Both the position numbers and the translations under genes were made by a program. Shown here one piece after another: positions 30,704 to 40,801 of a stretch of 64,000 nt of DNA. Each line of letters begins with the position of its first letter. The stretch's first letter is position 1. This stretch comes from Ryuthela nishihirai (taxonomy: Eukaryota; Arthropoda; Arachnida; Araneae; Heptathelidae): the NCBI GenBank assembly GCA_038380435.1, contig JAWZYU010000028.1, positions 40,979,095 to 41,043,094 of the forward strand, in the 5' to 3' direction. The notes beneath the pieces were generated by a model that saw only the letters and a program-made list of their open reading frames with translations, ran no database searches and was not told where the DNA came from.

Positions 30704-33044
30704 AATAAATCAACGATGGAAGAAATGAAAGAAAAATTTCTTCGCTGTGAAGAGTGCAAGTTGATTTTCAATGGAAGAGAATCTCTCGTGCAACACCAAT
30801 CAAGGAGTGAGGTTGTTATCTCAACTCGAAGAAATTTCGGGGCACAAAAAGACTTCTGGTTCAGATGCAGAAGAAAATATGCTCGGAGTCAACGAATTGT
30901 CTGATCGTGGAAGTGCACGTGGAAGTACATTTTTAGGAACTGAAGTTTCCGAACTGCATTTGGGAATCGAGAAACACGTGAGAGAGGGAGAAATGAAGTC
31001 ATGGGGAATGAATAAAGATGGTGAATGGAAGGCTGACGAAGAAAGTGTGCTGCCAAGCAAGGAAGCGGTTTTGGAGGAAATACCAGGGGAGAAAAAATCA
31101 GAAATTGGAGGAAAAACATTCACTAACGAAATTCAAGATGAAAGATCCTTAAATGACAAAAATAAACTCGAAGAAAATTCGTTTACTTGCGAGAGTTGTG
31201 GTTTGAGATGCGGTGGGAATGTTCCTTATGAACAACACATCAATTCGCAAAGGATTCGCAAGAGAGAGATGTTGAAAGAACTGATGAAGGATAAAGACAA
31301 ACCGTCCAACGATGAAGAATATTTCTCAGATTATGAAACCAGCTTCGAAGAATTTCCCGACTTGTTATCTCAATTGAAACCTTACACCTCTTGTATGACG
31401 CGCATGAAGATGTTCACTAATCCAATGTCTTGCAATCAAAATATTAAAAGTGACTTAGATGAGAAAGTAGCTTATCAGGTACTGATGTTGCAAATGAAAA
31501 AAGATGGATCCTTGGATTCCTCATCAATAAGTGATCAAGATTGTTTCTTTGAAGATTTGGTCAATGCTCTTCATCTGAAGCCATTTGCTAGATGTACCGA
31601 ATGCAGCGAGGAATTCAGTGGACATGTGTCTTATAAGGGACACTTGATACGTGAGGGGAGTATGAAACAACTAAGAAATGAAGAATTGCTTCAAAAAATG
31701 AAACATGCAAACGATGGTGCTGCAGATTCAGATGAAGTAGACGATAAACAATTTTTCTGTGAAGATTGCTCTATGAATTTCAGTGGTCCAGTGCCATTTG
31801 CTCAACACGTAATCAGCGAAAATCATTCACAAAATCAAAACAAAATCCTGGAAGAGTTGCGTTCTAAAGCTATCCATAAGAGACCAGGAAGTCTTAAAGG
31901 AACGGATGGGATATACGATACGCTGTCGCCAAATGAACTAACCTGTGATGTTTGTCATATGTCTTTCAGAGGATTCGAAAGCGCTGATGCATATTTTGTC
32001 AGAAAAGGCCATCAGAATTCAAACGAAATGATACAGCACAATAAATCGAAATATGCAACTGATAGTAAGATAAAGATTAGTGATGGAAGATGGGGCCAAA
32101 CTTCGAAAAAATCAGACGAAAGATCGACTATTAAATGTAGCAAAATCCCAAATGCTTTAAAAGACGAAAACTTAAATTTACCGAAAATACCAAAAGGCGA
32201 AAAAGCAGATCGTTCAATGTTAAAGAGGGAAATGGAAGATGGAGAACGTCCTCACGCAGAAGAAAGCAATTTGAATAAATTGTATCCGTCGTTAAACGAT
32301 GAAGAACTAGATGGAAATTTTTTAAACTCAGTGATGTTAGAAAGATACTATGCGCTTATTTTGGATAGTCCAAAAGAACGTAGATCTTCCTGTGCATCGG
32401 CATTGGAACATGATATCTTGCTTCATCTGAATGAAGGTGGTAAAAAGGCAGAAAACGTTAATGGCTGTTCTTCTACAGCAGTTGAGCCAGGAGAAAAATC
32501 ACACCACAATCGAGACTCTTCAACACCCAAAGAAGAAAAGAATCCAATTCAGTGTTCAGAAACTGTTCACACACAAGTTTTCCCATCAGCACCATCCCCC
32601 TGTGAAACCACAGCTGATGTTAATACCATGCAACCTCTTTTATCTAAAGTGATGACTAATATATCTTTGAATATCTGCATTGGAGATAGGAACATATCTC
32701 CACACTCTCCGGTACAGATAATGGAGTCTGAACCACAGTTTCCTACCGGTTATAGAGAAGACGCAAAAGTGAACCAGGGTTGCAATGACCAAGCTCCGAA
32801 TGATAACTGCGCATGTGGCTTAGTTTCAAGTAACGATGCAAGTGGTTCGACTCCCTCAAAGGACGAAGAAACAGATGAAGAGGCAACGAGCAATAATGTT
32901 GCTTCACAACCTAACAGCAAAGAGAGACAGATATCTGAACACAAAATTAAACAGAGAGATTTAAGGAATCTGGAAAAGAAATCTACTAAACTGGGAAGAG
33001 CTGTTGGAATAATCTTGGGAGTACTTGGAAGGATCTTTGACTGA
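30704..33044 (+). CDS. Gene B: decayed-finger paralogue of gene A (terminal exon)
   Basis: After the acceptor the frame reads NKSTMEEMKEKFLRCEECKL, aligning with gene A's exon start, but finger 1 is broken by a 31-base excess between its two His codons, which shifts frame. The other frame, from ATG 30771, is open for 757 codons. In it, five finger remnants align with gene A. Near 138 the last His is Ile. Near 206 a Cys and both His are lost. Near 274 the last His is Ser. Near 330 the finger is intact (CEDCSMNFSGPVPFAQH). Near 391 the first His is Tyr. A long polar tail follows, ending in the hydrophobic AVGIILGVLGRIFD. It could be a fast-evolving gene that has given up zinc binding, or a young pseudogene. 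A start at 30771, or splicing from exon 1 of gene A, is possible. Confidence 0.6.
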
Positions 33045-33267
33045 TTGTTTCTCAACTTTTATTGGATCATGGAACACCTGAAGGATTACTTTACGTGGGA
33101 TACTTTAAAACCTTAATTATTTTATGTGGGAAACTTAGAAGTATATCTACAAGAATATCTAAGATAATAATTATTTTCCGTGGGATACCTAAAGGTATTG
33201 AAATAATAAGAAATCACAGATATGCATCTGTTGATGATATGTTGAATAAATATAGAGGAAATATTGT

Positions 33268-33350
33268 CATTAGACGGGTGGGATCTGAACCCAGATGCAT
33301 TAAGCTGGAAAGTGCCTTCTAGACCAGAGGCTTTAATTACACTGAGATAC
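33268..33350 (-). repeat. tRNA-like element (SINE-3 family), minus strand
   Basis: Reverse strand reads TCTGGTCTAGAAGGC and then a B-box CTGGGTTCAGATCCCA, followed by GACAATATTTCCTCTATATT. That downstream text recurs after the elements at 33409 and 55930, so it belongs to a retroposon family and is not a functional tRNA. Confidence 0.5.
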
Positions 33351-33408
33351 ATTTCCAAAGACTAACACTATGGTGTAATGCTTAAAGACATTAAGAGAGT
33401 GTGATTGC

Positions 33409-33510
33409 TCGGGGGCCGATAGCTCAGCGGTCCGAGCACCTGACATCTTATCAGGAAGCTCCAACCCGATTAATGACAATTTTCTCTCTATATTTATAGA
33501 GTATTAATTA
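33409..33510 (+). repeat. tRNA-like element (SINE-3 family), plus strand
   Basis: A-box GATAGCTCAGCGGTCCGAGC, no usable B-box, followed by ATTAATGACAATTTTCTCTC as in its relatives. Confidence 0.5.
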
Positions 33511-33549
33511 ATTTTCGTGAGCCACATAGGTATTATTTACTTTTCTTGG

Positions 33550-33769
33550 TACAGTCGCTCAAAAAAGTATCCGAACACTATGGTTGATTACAGAATTCAG
33601 AAAAAATATTTGGCAACGATTTTTTTTAGGAAATAGTGATCTGGCAACCTTCGTGTCACGTGACACGAAGGATGCCAGATCACTGATTTCTAAAAAAAAT
33701 CGTTGCCAAATATTTTTTCTGAATTCTGTAATCAACCATAGTGTTCGGATACTTTTTTGAGCGACTGTA
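33550..33769. mobile_element. Palindromic MITE, complete
   Basis: 220 bp with TA at both ends, inserted in the 45-bp tandem repeat. Removing it rejoins ACTTTTCTTGG with CACCTAAAGG. Confidence 0.92.
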
Positions 33770-34091
33770 CACCTAAAGGTATTAATTGATTTTCGAAGTT
33801 CACCTAGAGGTATTAATTAATTTTCATGGTAGACCTAAAGTTATTACTTAATTTTCGTGAGCCACCTAAAAATATTATTTAATTTTCTTAGACACAAAAT
33901 TATCAATAAATTTTTGTGGGACACGTAAAAGTGTTATTTACTTTTCGTAGGACAATAAAGATTTTCTTTTTCTTTTAATAGTACACGTGAAAGGATTAAT
34001 TAATTTTCAATGACATCAAAGATGTTATGTACTTGTCGTAAGACACCTATAGGTATTATTTCCGGTACCTGGAATACTAAAGGTTTTATTT

Positions 34092-34709
34092 CCCGCCCTG
34101 CCCACGGTCAGTAGGGAACACTGATGGGCTTGGAAAGGCCGCCGTCCGTCGGATGAGACGTTAAGCCGTGGCCCCGTGTGCGGGAGAGCCATACCCTGTG
34201 CACGTTAAAGAACACGCTGGATGGCCTTGACTGGAGGCTACCATCTGTCTCCCAACAGCTGTTCCAGCGGGTCCCCTCCCCCAACCTTCTCTGAGCCTTC
34301 GGGGTCCATGTGACCTGGCCATTTAGCCCATGGTGTGCAAAAAAGTGCCGCTCAGAGGTAAAACAACCTAACGTTAAAGAACACACTGGATGGCCTTGAC
34401 TAGAGGCTACCATCTGTCTCCCAACAGCTGTTCCAGTGGGTCCCCTCCCCCAACTTTCTCTGAGCCTTCGGGGTCCATGTGACCTGACCATTTAGCCCAT
34501 GGTGTGCAAAAAAGTGCCGCTCAGAGGTAAAACAACCTAACGTTAAAGAACACACTGGATGGCCTTGACTAGAGGCTACCATCTGTCTCCCAACAGCTGT
34601 TCCAGTGGGTCCCCTCCCCCAACCTTCTCTGAACCTTCGGGGTCCATGTGACCTGGCCATTTAGCCCATGGTGTGCAAAAAAGTGCTGCTCAGAGGTAAA
34701 ACAACCCAA
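34092..34709 (+). mobile_element. SINE-1, 5' truncated, 3' part triplicated (169-bp units)
   Basis: Starts mid-body (CCCGCCCTGCCCACGG). Two extra copies of the segment from AACGTTAAAGAACACACTGG to the tail follow. The amplified segment is nearly the same as that in 27951-29146, although this array is on the other strand and elsewhere. Confidence 0.9.
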
Positions 34710-34844
34710 GATGGCATTTAATCGAAACAAGGTGATCAAGGAACGAAAGAAGTAAAAGTTTATCATTAGTGTGGCTCTAAACCTTCTGAAGTGTTAAACC
34801 AAAAGATTTACCAACATCCAGGGCGAGAACTAGGCGGGGGGGGG

Positions 34845-35050
34845 GGGGAACAAGAGGCTTTGGTCCCTCCTTTCATTATGTTAGTAAAGGTAATAGAGAT
34901 AAAAATTGTTAAACTTCTTTTTATTTGAAGTATTTTTCAAGAATTTTTTTTAAGACCTGTAAAAAGAAGATGGAAATCTTAAACTGCATTGGAAATTCAG
35001 TCTCTTCCTCCCCTCCCCCTTTAAAAAATTCCGGCTTTAATCTAAAAACG
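34845..35050 (+). repeat. Dispersed repeat fragment (partner at 3660-3865)
   Basis: Same order of blocks as the partner, preceded by a G run. Class unknown. Confidence 0.45.
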
Positions 35051-35305
35051 AATAGCATCCTAGAATGAGAAATTCCAGCACTTTTGGAAATCTAATCAGA
35101 ATGCAATCTTAGGTATAATAGGAAGCAGACTTAGAATGAGATTCATGGGCATTGCCAAGCTGATTATCATTGTGTACATTTGCTCGGGATAGACGTATAT
35201 TGCAAAACTCAATTACACAGTCTGGACACTGTATCTCATAGCTACTTCAGGATTAGATAAATAGCTCATCCATTTTTATATCAAGATCATATTTAAAATT
35301 AGAGA

Positions 35306-36127
35306 GTTGAGTTGTTGTTTTACCTCTGAGCGGCACTTTTTTGCACAGCATGGGCTAAATGGCCAGGTCACATGGACCCCGAAGGCTCAGAGAAGGTTAG
35401 GGGAGGGGACCCTCTGGAAGAGCTGTTGGGAGACAGATTGTCGCCTCCCGTCAAGGTCATCCAGCGTGTTCTTTAAGGTGCACGCGATACAGCATGGGCT
35501 AAAGGGCCAGGTCACATGGACCCCGAAGGCTCAGAGAAGGTTAGGGGAGGGGACCCTCTGGAAGAGCTGTTGGGAGACAGATTGTCGCCTCCCGTCAAGG
35601 TCATCCAGCGTGTTCTTTAACGTGCATGCGATACAGCATGGGCTAAATGGCCAGGTCACATGGACCCCGAAGGCTCAGAGAAGGTTAGGGGAGGGGACCC
35701 TCTGGAAGAGCTGTTGGGAGACAGATTGTCGCCTCCCGTCAAGGTCATCCAGCGTGTTCTTTAACGTGCATGCGATACAGCATGGGCTAAAGGGCCAGGT
35801 CACATGGACCCCGAAGGCTCAGAGAAGGTTAGGGGAGGGTACCCTCTGGAACAGCTGTTGGGAGACAGATTGTCGCCTCCCGTCAAGGCCATCCAGCGTG
35901 TTCTTTAACGTGCACGCGATATGGCTCTCTCCCGCAAACGGAGCCACGGCTTAACGTCCCATCCGACGGACGGCGGCCTTTCCAAGCCCATCGGTGTCCC
36001 CTACTGACCGTGGGCAGGGCGGGGAATTTTGCGGAGATAAATCTCAACGCTGACCCAGCTGGGACTCGAACCTGGGAACTACAGATTACGAGCCTGGCGC
36101 GCTACCGACTGAGCCACCCCCGCCCAT
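35306..36127 (-). mobile_element. SINE-1 with four 144-bp tandem units, 11-bp target duplication
   Basis: GGGCTAAA(T/G)GGCC recurs at 35352, 35496, 35640 and 35784, exactly 144 bases apart. Units alternate AAATGG and AAAGGG. The whole insertion is flanked by AAAATTAGAGA at 35295-35305 and 36129-36139. 144 is a multiple of three, which produces a 215-codon open frame; this is not a gene. Confidence 0.93.
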
Positions 36128-36397
36128 TAAAATTAGAGAACTTTCGAAGATAATAAGTCACATAAGAAACGAATCAACGAAAACTGAAAGAATTCTCACA
36201 CAAACTTCTGAAATTACATTTCTTTTATTAATTTATTCAATTCGTGGTCATAAAAACAAAGCTACTAACTTCTGAGAGAAGCTCCATCCCGTATCTCTGC
36301 AGTGTTAATGTTTGTCTCCCATTTTAACTGATTGTCTTCCATCTCGCAACATTTAGGGGCATTAACGGAATGCGTCAGAGCATTCCCATTCCATCAG

Positions 36398-36634
36398 TTG
36401 GGTTGGGTTGTTTTACCTCTGAGCGGCACCTTTTTGCACACCATGGGCTAAATGGCCAGGTCACAAGGATCCCGAAGGCTCAGACAAGGTTGGGGGAGGG
36501 GACCCACTGGAACAGCTGTTGGGAGACAGATGGTAGCCTCCCGTCAAGGCAATCCAGCGTGTTATTTGACGTGCTCAGGGTATGGCTCTCCCACACACGG
36601 GGCCACGGCTTAACGTCCCATCCGACGGACGGCG
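36398..36634 (-). mobile_element. SINE-1 copy, 5' truncated
   Basis: From AGTTGGGTTGGGTTG to CCGACGGACGGCG, where the family match stops. Confidence 0.85.
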
Positions 36635-37605
36635 TGTTTGAAGTGGGAAAAGCAACAAAAAAGTTATTTGGTAACTGTAGGAACACTATCAGTCACCATT
36701 TTGGCAGCAGGACCCTTTATGCAGTAGATCCAGTTTAAGGGGCTGGGTGAAGAAATGAAAAACATGCGTTTGGTTAAAGACCCAGGGCCTCTTTACATGA
36801 GAACAAGAGTCGACATGGCACGGAGAATAGTATCCATGTCCTATTGGCCGAAATATCCTAACGTCGCACAAAGAAAACGTCACGTGCCACTAATATTGTC
36901 AGCTCCATTAAATTTCTCCCAAGGCGGGGGGGGGGGGGCGTTGGAGAAGATAATTTTTACTTCTCCAGGCCCCCCTCGAGGAAAAGGAGACAGAAAACTT
37001 TGGCGCCCCATCCTCACCCCCAAACCCCATTCTATCTCCTGACCCCATTTCTCCCCCCTCCCCCCAAGGAGCAAGGGGAGGAAACTTTCTTTTGCTACTT
37101 TCTTTTGCCCATACCTGCCACACTTTCCCAACAAGCCACACTTTCCGAACCACACTCTTGACCCAACAATATCCCTCGCATAGCAGTCATGAATATTTGG
37201 CTACTCTCACGGTTGGCAATGCGTTGTTAACCGTGACTTATTACACCTTACTTCTCTACAACGACAGGGCGACCTGCGGCTTACTAGCCCTATTGCTACC
37301 TGTTGGATCACTTCCATCACTTTTACACGGAGCCTGTCCCCGTGTTACATTCTGCATCCACCTGCTCACCTGCTCATGGACCAGATGATAGAGGGTCCAG
37401 TCGACTTTCTTACAGAGTGGCCCAAAGAAGAGGGAGGAAGAGGATTGCACTGAAAATATCACGTGACCACATCTGACGGTTCTTTTGAACTGGAGAGAAG
37501 AGTTTTTGGAAACAGAGGTTTGCGTTCCGACAACGAGACTTTCAGCATATCAAGTGGATTGTCTGCGGCTTGATTTAGCCATTTTGTTCTTGAATCTAGC
37601 AGTGA
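36635..37605. other. Unassigned region with GC-rich tracts
   Basis: Contains a G run (36925-36938), C-rich tracts around 37020-37075, and open frames of 60-98 codons without recognisable motifs. No gene called. Confidence 0.3.
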
Positions 37606-37616
37606 GACCGCCGAGG

Positions 37617-37900
37617 CTCTCCTCGCCCTGCCACGATAAGTAAGGGACACCGATGGGCTTGGAAAGGTCGCCATCCGTTGGATGGGACGTTAAGCCGTGG
37701 CCCCGTGTGCGGGAGAGCCATACCATATGCATGTTAAAGAACACGCTGGATGGCCTTGACGGGAGGCTACCATCTGTCTCCCAACAGCTGTTCCAGTGGA
37801 TCCCTTCCCCCAACCTTCTCTCAACCTTCAGGGTCCTTGTGACCTGATCATTTAGCCCATTGTGTGCAAAAAAGTGCCGCTCAGAGGTAAAACAACCCAA
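37617..37900 (+). mobile_element. SINE-1 copy, 5' truncated, target duplication
   Basis: CCGCCGAGG at 37608-37616 and 37902-37910. The copy begins mid-body (CTCGCCCTGCCACG), consistent with an incomplete reverse transcript. Confidence 0.9.
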
Positions 37901-38127
37901 GCCGCCGAGGTTCCTTGCAATCTGCTTTTAATATCGCAAGTGATTGTTCTTCAGGCAGTCATTAATTCGATGTATACATACATTGAAAAGCCAAAAAATT
38001 ATGACTAGTGTGTCTTTATGCAAGTCGAAACAACTGCAGGTAAGCGATGGCGCGTGTGAAGGTGATGAAACGGTATAAACAACATCTGATCATGACTCTG
38101 TTAATCAGTGTTATCCTTGTTCTTCAG

Positions 38128-39173
38128 ATGGGAAAGGCTGCGGACTTAAGTGAGTTTGACACAGGCCATTTTGTAATGGCCAGACGACTGGGTCGGAGCA
38201 TTTCCGAATAATCACAACAGCAAGGCTTGTAGGGTGCTCATAGTCAGCTGTGGTTAGTTCCTTCAAAAAGTGGTCCGAGGAAGGTAAAACCACGAACCGC
38301 TGGCGAGGTCTGGGGGCTGACCATGGCTCATCGATGCTAGGGATGAGTGAAGGCTATCCCGTAAGGTACCAGCCAACAGAAGGGATACTGTGGCGCAACT
38401 CGCCTGTGATTTTAATGCTGGTGTGGGAGTAATGTGTCACAACACACAGTACATTGAACCCTGCTAAAAACGGGGCTGCGTAGATGCAGGCCGCTCTGAG
38501 CGCCCATGCTAACCTCGGTTCACCATTGAAAGCGCCTACAATGGGCACACAAGCATCAAAACTGGACCTTGAACGATTGGAAGAAGGTCGTTTTTTCCGA
38601 TGAATCTCGTTTCCTGTTGCACCATGTGGATGGCTGGGTACGTCTGCGTTGTTTACCTGGAGAAGTATTGGCACCTGGATGCATCGTGGGACGAAAACAA
38701 GCTGGTGGAGGAAGTGTAATGCTTTGGGAAAATGTTCTGCTGGGAAACCCTGGGTCCAGTCATTCATGTGCAGGAAACTATGACGTCTACCACCTTACCT
38801 AAACATCATTGCAGACCAGTTATATCCTTTCATGGCAACGCTATTTCCCTCTAGTAGTGCCTTCTTTCAGCAGGATAATGCGCCATGACACACTGCCCGG
38901 ATTGTCCGAGAATGGTTCACGATTTGGAGCCAGGGCCAACACCTGGAAGACTTCCAGGTGTTGCCCTGGCTCCAAATTCCCCAGACATCAATCCAATTGA
39001 GCATCTGTGGTTTGTGTTGGAACAGCATATCCGATCTGTGGCGACTGAAAAAAGGACCTGCTGATAACCTGTTGGTACCAGATACCACAAGACACCTTTA
39101 GAATCTTGTAGCATCCATGCCTCGCCAGGTAAGAGCTGTTTTGGCGTCACGTGGAGGGCCAACATCATATTAG
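38128..39173 (+). pseudogene. Tc1-like DDE transposase, degenerate
   Basis: Begins MGKAADLSEFDTGHFVMARR with LGRSISE, then a stop. The core is readable in pieces: WKKVVFSDESRFLLHHVDGW with the first Asp, GGGSVMLWENVLL, then FQQDNAP-like text with the second Asp, and PDINPIEHLW-like text with the Glu. It ends SMPRQVRAVLASRGGPTSY and a stop at 39171. There are stops and frameshifts throughout. It is not closely related to the element at 20343. Confidence 0.85.
38923..38976. repeat. 54-bp fold-back inside the Tc1-like pseudogene
   Basis: TTTGGAGCCAGGGC...CCTGGAAG is followed immediately by its reverse complement with one base of difference. Only the right arm fits the transposase reading frame, so the left arm is a local inverted duplication. 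Confidence 0.85.
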
Positions 39174-39180
39174 GCGGGTG

Positions 39181-39890
39181 GTTCCGAACACTATGGTTGA
39201 TTACAGAATTCAGAAAAAATATCTGGTAACAACTTTTTTTTAGAAATTAGTGATCTGGCAACCTTCGTGTCACGTGATTACAGAATTCAGGAAAAATATC
39301 TGGAGCGTGTACAGCAACTGTACACGCTCCAGTTACCGTTCACAGCAAACTGGAGTGTGTGCAGTTACTGCACACGCTCCAGTTTGCTGTGAACGGTAAC
39401 TGCAAACGCTCAATATTTCCGTGAGTGAGCCCACACGATCTAGTATCAAAATAATATGACCACCTACAGTCGCTCAAAAAAGTATACGAATACTATGGTT
39501 CATTACAGCATTCAGAAAAAAATATCTGGCAAGGTTTTTTTAGAAATTAGTGATCTGGCATCCTTCGTGTCACGTGATTACAGAATTCAGGAAAAATATC
39601 TGGAGCGTGTACAGCAACTGTACACGCTCCAGTTACCGTTCACAGCAAACTGGAGCGTGTGTAGTAACTGCACACGCTCCAGTTTGCTCTGAACGGTAAC
39701 TGCACACGCTCAATATTTCTGTGAGTGAGCCCACACGATCTAGTATCAAAATAATATGACCACCTACAGTCGCTCAAAAGAATATCCGAACACCATGGTG
39801 GATTACAGAATTCAGAAAAAATATCTGGTAACGACTTTTTTTTAGAAATTAGTGATCTGGCAACCTTCGTATCACGTGACACGAAGGGTA
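39181..39890. mobile_element. Palindromic MITE, tandem hairpin form (about 2.3 units of 300 bp)
   Basis: TACAGTCGCTC unit starts lie at 39467 and 39767. Each unit runs from its left arm through CACGTG to two nested GAGCGTG stem-loops (39300-39413 and 39600-39711) and a common end, ATAATATGACCACC. The last unit stops at the palindrome centre. Confidence 0.88.
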
Positions 39891-40292
39891 ACGTGACACG
39901 TGACCGTATTTTGATAAGACTATCATAGCGAATGAAGCTCTCTCTTCATTTATGCTTATCGGGAATGATAAGAGTTATCATTTTGATACCTGGCAACACT
40001 CCGCACTCGTCGCCAACAGCCAGTGCCTTGGATCAAGGACCGTTCATTTAAGGTAAGTTCGTTTTATAAACAAGCTGCACATGCAGACAAAAATGTCATC
40101 ACGGAATAATGAGTGAAAAGAGGTTTGTGTTCTTTTCAACTTTAACTATTAATTAAAATCTTTTCAAATCTGTTTTCGGTGTATTTAATTTTGGCAAATC
40201 GAATATAACATCAAATGCAAATGGCGCCGTTTTTTTCGATGATGCGTTGTCGAAAGGCTAATTGTAAAGAACTACTGACTTCATGTCCATTA
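39891..40292 (+). other. Unassigned, with a possible donor site
   Basis: TTCATTTAAG|GTAAGTTCG at about 40061 is a strong donor match after a non-repetitive 100-base stretch. It may end a non-coding first exon for gene C, which starts 8 kb downstream. No promoter motif was convincing. Confidence 0.25.
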
Positions 40293-40684
40293 GGGGCGGG
40301 GGTGGCTCAGTCGGTAGCGCGCCAGGCTCGTAATCTGTAGTTCCCAGGTTCGAGTCCCAGCTGGGTCAGCGTTGAGATTTATCTCCGCAAAATTCCCCGC
40401 CCTGCCCACGGTCAGTAGGGGGACACCGATGGGCTTGATAAAGACCGCCGTCCGTCGGATGGGACGTTAAGCCGTGTCTCCGTGTGCGGGAGAGCCATAC
40501 CCTGTGCACGTTAAAGAACACGCTGGATGGCCTTGACGGGAGGCTACCATCTGTCTCCCAACAGCTGTTCCAGTGGGTCCCCTCCCCAACCTTCTCTGAG
40601 TCTTCGGGGTCCATGTGACCTGGCCATTTAGCCCATGGAGTGCAAAAAAGTGCCGCTCAGAGGTAAAACAACCCAACTCAACCC
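40293..40684 (+). mobile_element. SINE-1 copy, full length
   Basis: GGGGCGGGGGTGGCTCAGTC head to CAACCCAACTCAACCC tail. Confidence 0.9.
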
Positions 40685-40737
40685 AGTTACAAACACATTT
40701 CCAGGGGGTACGTGAAGCATAAAAGGTTGAGAATCAC

Positions 40738-40801
40738 TGGTCAAGACCACCTAGCGTGTTCTTTCACGTTCGAAGGGTATGGCTCTCCTGTACGCGGCAC
40801 C
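40738..40801 (-). mobile_element. SINE-1 fragment, left part of an interrupted copy
   Basis: GTGTTCTTTCACGTTCGAAGG to CTCCTGTACGCGGCACC. The remainder is at 42931-43020, across the inverted-repeat element. Confidence 0.7.

Larger units (their letters stand above)
33065..34091 (+). repeat. Degenerate ~45-bp tandem repeat downstream of gene B
   Basis: Loosely repeated text of the type TTTTCGTGGGACACCTAAAG followed by GTATTAATTAAT, recognisable at 33067-33200 and 33490-34090. It is interrupted by two tRNA-like elements and a MITE. An AATAAA at 33245 could be gene B's polyadenylation signal. Confidence 0.6.
37975..39180 (+). mobile_element. Second Tc1-like element, right end lost
   Basis: A left terminal region (GAAAAGCCAAAAAATTATGA) precedes a transposase pseudogene. 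The right terminus is cut at TTAGGCGGGTGGT (39171-39183), where a MITE array lacking its own first 20 bases begins. Confidence 0.75.

Noticed and set aside
30821..31123. 100-codon minus-strand frame inside gene B
   Set aside because: Shadow of the plus-strand coding sequence; no motif and no splice context.
35307..35954. 215-codon frame with repeated HGLNGQVTWTPKAQRRLGEG
   Set aside because: SINE-1 tail array with a 144-bp (3n) unit. The same peptide appears wherever SINE-1 occurs.
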